Program-made: the position numbers and the translations under genes | Notes under the pieces: model-generated | The model's input: the letters and a program-made list of their open reading frames with translations, nothing else | Told to the model about the DNA's origin: nothing | The model's database searches: none | Part shown: piece after piece, positions 58,265 to 64,000 of the stretch | Layout of the letters: each line of letters starts with the position of its first letter | Numbering within the stretch: position 1 is the stretch's first letter | Source of the DNA: Clusia tigrina | Lineage: Eukaryota; Arthropoda; Insecta; Diptera; Clusiidae | NCBI GenBank assembly: GCA_920105625.2 | Contig: OV050030.1 | Span: 172,295,315-172,359,314, forward strand | Direction of reading: 5' to 3' | DNA: 64,000 bases

Positions 58265-60034
58265 ATGGACCCTCCATTACAGCACGGTCAACCACACAAT
58301 ACAGGCGTCTTGCCACAAAACGTCCAACAAATATGTCAGCTTTGCCACGAACAACTTGCTGATATCGTGGTAAGTTGCAAGTCATGTCAAAAGCCATACC
58401 ATACAACTTGCGCAAAGGTCTCAAGCCCACAAGAGTCATGGCTATGTCAATTTTGCAACACAAACTTTACGCACTCTGCTTCAAGCACACATTCGTCGTT
58501 GGCGTCAAGAGACTCCGTTAGCAGAAGGAAAGCCCTTGAGCTAAAAAGGTTAGAAGAAGAGAAAAAATATAAAATTCTTCATGAGATTGAAGAAGAAGAA
58601 GATGCCGATAATCCGTTTCTAACAGCTTCGAAACAAATTACCCAAGAAGCAAATGCCATAGTCCCACCGCCGAACCTAACCTCATTTAATGCATCTGTGC
58701 ATGTGCCAGTCATACCAAGTGCCAGTCATCATAGCGTCCCTATTATGACTACCGCCGCAGACAATCCACCTGTAAACCATTTATATGAACAAACCAATAT
58801 CGCAAATGCACGACCTTTTAATTTGATTTGTCCGAGTTTTCCATTGCACTCAACAGTAAATCAAAATGTGAATCAACCACGTCTAATTTATTCACAAAAT
58901 ATTAATAATACACAGCAGTCTCAATCATTTATTAATCACGAGCAGACGGAAACATCTCAGCCACCACCATTACAGCGAACAACTCTGGGGAACAGACTAA
59001 GACCTGACCAATTACATGCTCGCCAAACTGTGCCTAAGGATTTGCCCACTTTCTCTGGTTGCCCCGAGGAATGGCCTTTGTTTAGCTCGACTTATGACTG
59101 GTCTACAGAAGTCTGCGGGCTGACGGATGCAGAAAATTTGATAAGACTCCAAAGATCCCTGCGTGGTGAAGCATTAGAGGCTGTTAAAAGAATTCTTATT
59201 CATCCATCATGTGTACCACACGCTATTTCCACATTGAAATTATTGTACGGTCAGCCAGACAAGATTCTGTTTTCTCTGAAAAATAAAATAAAAACATTAC
59301 CACAAGTTAACCTAAACAAAATGGAAACAATAACCAACTTTGCGATCCAAGTAAAAGGTCTCCAATCAACTATTGAAGCCTCTGGACTCATTGATGAGTT
59401 GAATAATTCATCGCTGCTCCAGGAACTAGTCTCAAAATTACCACCGTATTACCAAATAACTTGGGGTTCAATAAAATTAAGTCTTCAGCAAAATAATCAA
59501 CAAGCAAATTTATCAGAATTTGCCAATTGGATATTTGACATTGGACTGTCAGCTAGCACTGTTAACATTGAAAATAATATGACGGTTGATCCTGTTAATA
59601 ATCGTAAACAAAAGAACGTTTTTTGCAATACACACACAGAAACTAATAAAAAGAAATGTCTGGTTTGCAGCAGTGATTGTAAAACTGTTACAAGCTGTAA
59701 AAAGTTTATGTCAGCTGATCGCAAAGATAGATGGAATTATGTTAACAGATTAGAGTTGTGCAAGCACTGCTTACGAAAACATTCAGGAATATGTTACAAC
59801 AGAGATAAAAACTGTAATGTAGAAGGCTGTCAATTTAAACATCATAATCTTCTTCATAAGTATCAAAGCAACAATACACCACAAGAAAACAATGAGAAAG
59901 AAAAGTACAGCAGTAATGTTCAAAATGTAAACGCACATGATACTCAAAAACAAAAAATTCTCTTTAAAGTAATTTTCGATAAGAATTTATGGAAACAACA
60001 ACAAATTCATTTCTACATATGCGTTTTTAGATGA
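58265..60034 (+). CDS. BEL/Pao Gag with N-terminal PHD-type zinc finger
   Basis: 589 residues from ATG. Residues 24-64 form a C4HC3 PHD-type finger: C24-C27, C38-C41, H46-C49 and C61-C64, with Trp59 two residues before C61 as in PHD fingers. An acidic, Lys-rich likely coiled coil follows at about 90-120 (KALELKRLEEEKKYKILHEI), then a Pro/Asn/Gln-rich linker. The DUF1759 capsid-like region starts at about 258 (LPTFSGCPEEWPLF) and runs to about 400. Cys/His clusters at about 463-540 (CLVCSSDCK, LCKHCLRKH, CQFKHHNLLH) are the BEL/Pao nucleocapsid type. The last residues overlap the pol frame by 62 nt. Gag packages element RNA in cytoplasmic particles; a chromatin-binding role for the finger is an inference. 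The ATG at 58265 precedes all recognisable domains. Confidence 0.92.
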   Translation: MDPPLQHGQPHNTGVLPQNVQQICQLCHEQLADIVVSCKSCQKPYHTTCAKVSSPQESWLCQFCNTNFTHSASSTHSSLASRDSVSRRKALELKRLEEEKKYKILHEIEEEEDADNPFLTASKQITQEANAIVPPPNLTSFNASVHVPVIPSASHHSVPIMTTAADNPPVNHLYEQTNIANARPFNLICPSFPLHSTVNQNVNQPRLIYSQNINNTQQSQSFINHEQTETSQPPPLQRTTLGNRLRPDQLHARQTVPKDLPTFSGCPEEWPLFSSTYDWSTEVCGLTDAENLIRLQRSLRGEALEAVKRILIHPSCVPHAISTLKLLYGQPDKILFSLKNKIKTLPQVNLNKMETITNFAIQVKGLQSTIEASGLIDELNNSSLLQELVSKLPPYYQITWGSIKLSLQQNNQQANLSEFANWIFDIGLSASTVNIENNMTVDPVNNRKQKNVFCNTHTETNKKKCLVCSSDCKTVTSCKKFMSADRKDRWNYVNRLELCKHCLRKHSGICYNRDKNCNVEGCQFKHHNLLHKYQSNNTPQENNEKEKYSSNVQNVNAHDTQKQKILFKVIFDKNLWKQQQIHFYICVFR

Positions 60035-63000
60035 CGGCTCTTCAATTAGCTTAATAGATGAGGAAATAATAAAACAATTGGATTTAGAAGGGGAAGCTGA
60101 ACAACTATGTTTAAAATGGACTGCAAATGTAGAAAGAATTGAAGAAAACTCTCAACGTTTAACAGTGCAGGTGTCTGGTAATAACAGCAAAAGTTTTGGT
60201 GTCGATGTTCGCACAGTAAAGGGACTTTCATTACCTAAACAAACACTCGATTATGAAAATCTAAACAGAAAATTCAATCATTTAAAAGGGTTACCAGTTG
60301 ATAGTTATTATGCCGCTACACCAAAAATTCTTATTGGACTTAACAATATAAATATCGCATTAGCGAATAAAATCAAGGAGGGTGGAAAAAATGAACCAAT
60401 TGCTATTAAAACCGCATTGGGTTGGACAGTTTTTGGACCTTGTGGTAGCAGCCAACCTGTACAATACAATCTGCATATTTGTGAGTGTTTGGAGACAGAT
60501 GACCAAATAAATCAATTGGTAAAAAGTTTTTTTAGCATTGAAGGTCTAGGTATTAATTATCAAAATTTGAAGACCACTAAAGAGGATGAAAGATCGTTGC
60601 AACTTTTAAATAATTTTACCAAACAGCGAGATGATGGTCATTATGAAACTAGTCTGCTGTGGCAAAATGATAAAACATTTTTGCCAAATAATTATCAAAT
60701 GGCAAAAAGTAGACTTTTATGCCTCGAAAAGCAAGTAAGAAAAAATAGTGATCTTCATGCAGTTTATGATGAAACAATTAAAGAATACCTCAACAAAGGT
60801 TATATCACCAAAATTGATATAGATACTTCGGCTGAAAGAGTCTGGTATCTCCCCACGTTTCCTGTATTTAATAAGAATAAACCAGGCAAATGTCGGATTG
60901 TATGGGATGCTGCCGCAAAGTTTAATGGGATTTCGTTAAATTCCATGCTTTATAAAGGCCCAGACATGTTAGCTTCATTACAAGCGATACTTTTTCAGTT
61001 TAGAGAACGGTCTGTAGCCATTTGTGGTGACATCGAGCAAATGTTTCACCAGGTTTTCATGCGTGAAGAAGACCGACATGTTCAGCGTTTTTTGTGGCGT
61101 AATTGCGATGCTAACAAAGAACCTAATGTTTACCTCATGAACGTTATGATATTTGGAGCCTCATGTGCTCCGAGTATCTCCCAATACGTGAAAAATATAA
61201 ACGCCTCCAAATATGAAAATAAATTTCCACAAGCTGCTTCTGCCATAAAAAACAACCATTACGTAGATGATTTTCTGTACTCTGCCGATACAGTAGAACA
61301 AGCCGTTAATATAGCAAAGGAAGTTAAGTATATTCAACTGCAAGCTGGCTTCAACCTTAGAAATTGGGTTTCGAATAAAATCGAAGTAGTAAACCAAATA
61401 GAAAAACCACGTCACGTGAATGAAAAGCAATTAAATATGGGGTCAGATAAGGAAACTGAAAAAGTTTTAGGTGTTTTTTGGAACCCAACAGATGATGCCA
61501 TCGTATTTAAAATTTCACCACATATTCTAAGCAACGATATTGTTCGTCTCAATAAAGCTCCCACAAAACGACAAATTTTAAGAATTTTAATGACAGTTTA
61601 CGACCCCCTGGGATTAGTTGGTAATTTTGTTATGTACCTTAAAATTATTTTACAAGAAATTTGGAGAAGCGGCGTCAGCTGGGACGAGCCAGTTAAGGAA
61701 GAACAACTTGTTAAGTGGGACAAATGGTTAAAGTATCTTCCCGATTTAGAAAAAGTTAACATTCAGCGTTGCTATTTAAAATCAATCGTTGATTACACCG
61801 ATGCATACATAGAGCTTCATACATTTGTGGATGCGAGTGAAAGCGGGTATGCAGCAGTAGCTTATTTTCGTATAGTGAGTAATAATAACATCGTTTGCTC
61901 GCTAGTGGGATCTAAAACCCGTGTTGCCCCTTTGAAAATCACATCAATACCTCGTTTGGAGTTAATGGCTGCACTCATCGGCTGTCGTTTCGCCAACAAC
62001 ATTTTAAAAAATCACACGATCTCCATAAATAAAAAATATTATTGGTCTGACTCGAAGACAGTAATCAGTTGGTTACAAAATGGTAATAAAAAGTATCACC
62101 ACTTTGTCTCTTTGCGTATTAGCGAAATTTTGGATACTACGGATCTGCAAGATTGGCATTGTATTCCGGGAAAGCACAACGTTGCCGATGAAGCAACAAA
62201 GTGGGCTAAAAAACCCGACATCTCTTTCGAAAGTCGGTGGTTTAAGGGGCCTGATTTCCTTTTAACACCTAAAAGTGAATGGCCAAGCTATGAAACAAAG
62301 TTAGAATCATGCGATTCAGAGGTAGTCGAATGTGTTCATGTTCATGATATAGAAGAAATGGTTATAAACATAAATCGTTTTTCCAACTGGAATAGATTGT
62401 TGAGGACCACTGCATATGTGATTCGTTTTTGTGATGCTGTTCAACAAAAAGCAAAATCTAAGAGTGAACTTGAGTCTACTGAACTTGCCAGAGCAGAAAA
62501 TTTATTGTTTCGTCTTGCACAACATGAAATTTACCATGAAGAAATTCATCTTTTAAGATCAAACAAAAAATTATCTAAGTCAAGCTCATTGTACAAACTT
62601 ACTCCAAAATTGGATGAAAACCAAATCCTTCGTGTAGAAGGCCGAATAGATAGAGCTATTGTTCCTGAGGAAACCAAATCCCCTATAATTTTACCTAGGG
62701 GTATTCGCATTACACAACTGTTAATTATGAATTTTCATATAAATTACAAACACCTCAATCACGAAACCGTGATAAACGAATTGAGGCAGCGATTTTATAT
62801 TCCTCGGCTAAGAGCGGTTTTCAAAAATTCATTGAAGCAGTGCCAAATGTGTAAAATAAAGAAAGCTGTTCCAAAATTTCCTCAAATGACGAAGTTACCA
62901 GAAGCCCGATTGGCAGCGTTTTGTCGTCCTTTTACATATACAGGTGTGGATTACTTTGGCCCAATTATGGTGACGGTTGGCCGACATACAGAAAAGAGGT

Positions 63001-63827
63001 ACGGTGCTTTGTTTACATGTCTTACGGTAAGGGCTGTCCATATAGAGGTTGTCAACACTCTAAATACTTCATCGTGTATAATAGCAATTAGAAATTTTAT
63101 ATGTCGTCGCGGAACACCGAGGGAGTTCTTTAGTGACAACGGGACGAAATTTGTTAGCGCAGAAAGGAAAATTCGAGAAGCCGTGGAAGAAGTTGATAAA
63201 AACAAACTAGTACATGTTTTTACTACGGCTACAACAAAATGGAACTTTATCCCACCCTCGTCTCCGCATATGGGAGGGGCCTGGGAGAGGCTCGTAAGGT
63301 CGGTAAAAAACGTTTTTTATAGTATTTCACATACTCGCACACCAAGCGATGAGCTACTTCGGGGAATGCTAGCTGAAGTAGAAAACATAATTAATTCCCG
63401 ACCATTGGTTTACGTTCCGATTGAACACGAAAATGCAGAAGCAATAACGCCAAATCACCTGCTGGTATATTCATCAAATGGTATGAAACCGTTAGCGACA
63501 TACGACGACAGCGGCGTGGCACTTAAGCATAACTGGCTCGCTTCTCAACAGTATGCAGAGATATTTTGGCGCAAGTGGGTAAAAGAGTACTTGCCATCTT
63601 TAACGCTTAGAACGAAGTGGCATGAAAAGACTAAGCCGTTGCAAGTTGGTGACTTAGTTATTGTGGTTGACCCGTCGAGTCCAAGAAACGTGTGGCCAAG
63701 AGGTAAAATTGTAGAAACTACTATGGCAAATGATGGGCAGGTACGAAAGGCGAGGGTCCTAACTACAAGTGGAGTAATTGTGCGCCCTGCAACAAGATTG
63801 GCGGTATTGGATGTGTCCTCTATTTAG
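59973..63827 (+). CDS. BEL/Pao Pol: protease, RT, RNase H, integrase, DUF5641
   Basis: The frame opens after TAA at 59970-59972 and is +1 relative to gag. It has no start of its own, so it must be expressed by fusion to gag or follows a one-base change. The retroviral-like protease motif FLDDGSS is at about 60022-60042, followed by the BEL/Pao A17-type region (PKILIGLNNI...ALGWTVFGPCG). RT has CRIVWDAAAKFNG, AICGDIEQMFHQV and catalytic YVDD (61260-61271). RNase H starts at TFVDASESGYAAVAYF and includes YWSDSKTVISWLQNG and GKHNVADEATKW. Integrase has an N-terminal HHCC domain (HINYKHLNHE...CQMCKIK) and catalytic residues Asp (62949, GVDYFGP), Asp (63135, SDNGTKF) and Glu (63285, GGAWERL). The C-terminal DUF5641 reads LQVGDLVIVVDPSSPRNVWPRGKI. 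Length and order are normal and there is no internal stop. Confidence 0.95.
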   Translation, partial: FSIRIYGNNNKFISTYAFLDDGSSISLIDEEIIKQLDLEGEAEQLCLKWTANVERIEENSQRLTVQVSGNNSKSFGVDVRTVKGLSLPKQTLDYENLNRKFNHLKGLPVDSYYAATPKILIGLNNINIALANKIKEGGKNEPIAIKTALGWTVFGPCGSSQPVQYNLHICECLETDDQINQLVKSFFSIEGLGINYQNLKTTKEDERSLQLLNNFTKQRDDGHYETSLLWQNDKTFLPNNYQMAKSRLLCLEKQVRKNSDLHAVYDETIKEYLNKGYITKIDIDTSAERVWYLPTFPVFNKNKPGKCRIVWDAAAKFNGISLNSMLYKGPDMLASLQAILFQFRERSVAICGDIEQMFHQVFMREEDRHVQRFLWRNCDANKEPNVYLMNVMIFGASCAPSISQYVKNINASKYENKFPQAASAIKNNHYVDDFLYSADTVEQAVNIAKEVKYIQLQAGFNLRNWVSNKIEVVNQIEKPRHVNEKQLNMGSDKETEKVLGVFWNPTDDAIVFKISPHILSNDIVRLNKAPTKRQILRILMTVYDPLGLVGNFVMYLKIILQEIWRSGVSWDEPVKEEQLVKWDKWLKYLPDLEKVNIQRCYLKSIVDYTDAYIELHTFVDASESGYAAVAYFRIVSNNNIVCSLVGSKTRVAPLKITSIPRLELMAALIGCRFANNILKNHTISINKKYYWSDSKTVISWLQNGNKKYHHFVSLRISEILDTTDLQDWHCIPGKHNVADEATKWAKKPDISFESRWFKGPDFLLTPKSEWPSYETKLESCDSEVVECVHVHDIEEMVININRFSNWNRLLRTTAYVIRFCDAVQQKAKSKSELESTELARAENLLFRLAQHEIYHEEIHLLRSNKKLSKSSSLYKLTPKLDENQILRVEGRIDRAIVPEETKSPIILPRGIRITQLLIMNFHINYKHLNHETVINELRQRFYIPRLRAVFKNSLKQCQMCKIKKAVPKFPQMTKLPEARLAAFCRPFTYTGVDYFGPIMVTVGRHTEKRYGALFTCLTVRAVHIEVVNTLNTSSCIIAIRNFICRRGTPREFFSDNGTKFVSAERKIREAVEEVDKNKLVHVFTTATTKWNFIPPSSPHMGGAWERLVRSVKNVFYSISHTRTPSDELLRGMLAEVENIINSRPLVYVPIEHENAEAITPNHLLVYSSNGMKPLATYDDSGVALKHNWLASQQYAEIFWRKWVKEYLPSLTLRTKWHEKTKPLQVGDLVIVVDPSSPRNVWPRGKIVETTMANDGQVRKARVLTTSGVIVRPATRLAVLDVSSI

Positions 63828-63828
63828 G

Positions 63829-63858
63829 AGTATGACTTCGAAAGCCTCTCGTCATACT
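63829..63858 (+). other. Inverted repeat (8-bp stem, 14-nt loop) between pol stop and polypurine tract
   Basis: AGTATGAC at 63829-63836 and GTCATACT at 63851-63858 are perfect reverse complements, placed one base after the pol TAG and two bases before the polypurine tract. Could form a hairpin in RNA or DNA; function unknown. Confidence 0.7.
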
Positions 63859-63860
63859 GC

Positions 63861-63867
63861 AGGGGGG
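63861..63867 (+). other. BEL/Pao polypurine tract
   Basis: AGGGGGG directly precedes the TGTAGCC start of the 3' LTR. Confidence 0.88.
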
Positions 63868-64000
63868 TGTAGCCGCCACTGTTAAATTAAGAAAAATGCA
63901 GCTCTGAAATGATGCAGCTCTGGTATCTTTATTACCTTTTATACTATAATTATTATACTTACGTCAATCATACATTATGCATTTATATGTCAATTCTGCT
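63868..64000 (+). repeat. BEL/Pao 3' LTR (first 133 bp; continues beyond window)
   Basis: Matches 52771 onward. The only visible difference is a 16-bp insertion creating a second copy of ATGCAGCTCTG near its start. The rest agrees up to the window end. Confidence 0.95.

Larger units (their letters stand above)
52771..64000 (+). mobile_element. BEL/Pao LTR retrotransposon (3' end outside window)
   Basis: The sequence TGTAGCCGCCACTGTTAAAT occurs at 52771 and again at 63868, marking the starts of the 5' and 3' LTRs. Between them lie gag, pol (protease-RT-RNase H-integrase-DUF5641) and a polypurine tract, the standard BEL/Pao order. A 4944-bp gypsy element plus its 5-bp target duplication sits inside the 5' LTR. 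Without it, LTR start to LTR start is 6148 bp, a usual BEL/Pao size. The element is inserted in a satellite monomer after GTCAAGGGTAG. The target duplication cannot be confirmed because the right end is beyond 64000. The pol frame is intact and there is one frame change between gag and protease. Confidence 0.95.

Overview
This window is eukaryotic repetitive DNA with no ordinary host gene that I can support. Bases 1-52770 are one uninterrupted head-to-tail satellite array. Bases 52771-64000 are a BEL/Pao LTR retrotransposon with a second LTR retrotransposon (Ty3/gypsy, mag-like) nested in its 5' LTR. BEL/Pao elements are known only from animals. The AT-rich satellite, the BEL/Pao type and the tRNA-Ser-primed gypsy element suggest an invertebrate, most likely an insect, and a pericentromeric or other heterochromatic site. 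I do not recognise the satellite and cannot name the species.

Satellite (1-52770). The monomer is about 196 bp, giving roughly 270 copies, all in one orientation. The array is organised on at least three levels: the monomer; a nine-monomer higher-order repeat (HOR) of 1731-1738 bp, whose length is fully explained by fixed small deletions in particular monomers; and blocks of about 12 kb, marked by a divergent monomer (type D) at 861, 13456, 26254 and 38042. Shortened HOR copies (4-, 6- and 7-mers) contain chimeric monomers that show where unequal exchange joined different monomer types. The right arm (38042-52770) uses other HORs (an 11-mer of 2151 bp, then a 7-mer of about 1372 bp) and is enriched in type D monomers towards its edge. 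The many 50-83 codon open frames in the array are by-products of the repeat and are not annotated as genes.

BEL/Pao element (52771 to beyond 64000). Its 5' LTR starts inside a type D monomer. The gag (58265-60034) carries an N-terminal PHD-type zinc finger, a DUF1759 region and Cys/His clusters. The pol (59973-63827) carries the protease, reverse transcriptase (YVDD), RNase H, integrase and DUF5641 in order, and is uninterrupted. A polypurine tract and the first 133 bp of the 3' LTR follow, and the window ends inside that LTR.

Nested mag-like gypsy element (53087-58030, minus strand, 4944 bp). It has 208-bp LTRs differing at two positions, a 5-bp target duplication (GGTTG), an 11-nt primer binding site matching the 3' end of tRNA-Ser, and a gag-pol frame broken by a frameshift in RT and by a stop plus a small deletion in integrase. 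Its 5' leader holds nine spaced copies of a ten-base motif, placed where the Drosophila gypsy element carries its Su(Hw) insulator.

Order of events inferred from nesting: satellite amplification, then BEL/Pao insertion, then gypsy insertion into the BEL/Pao 5' LTR.
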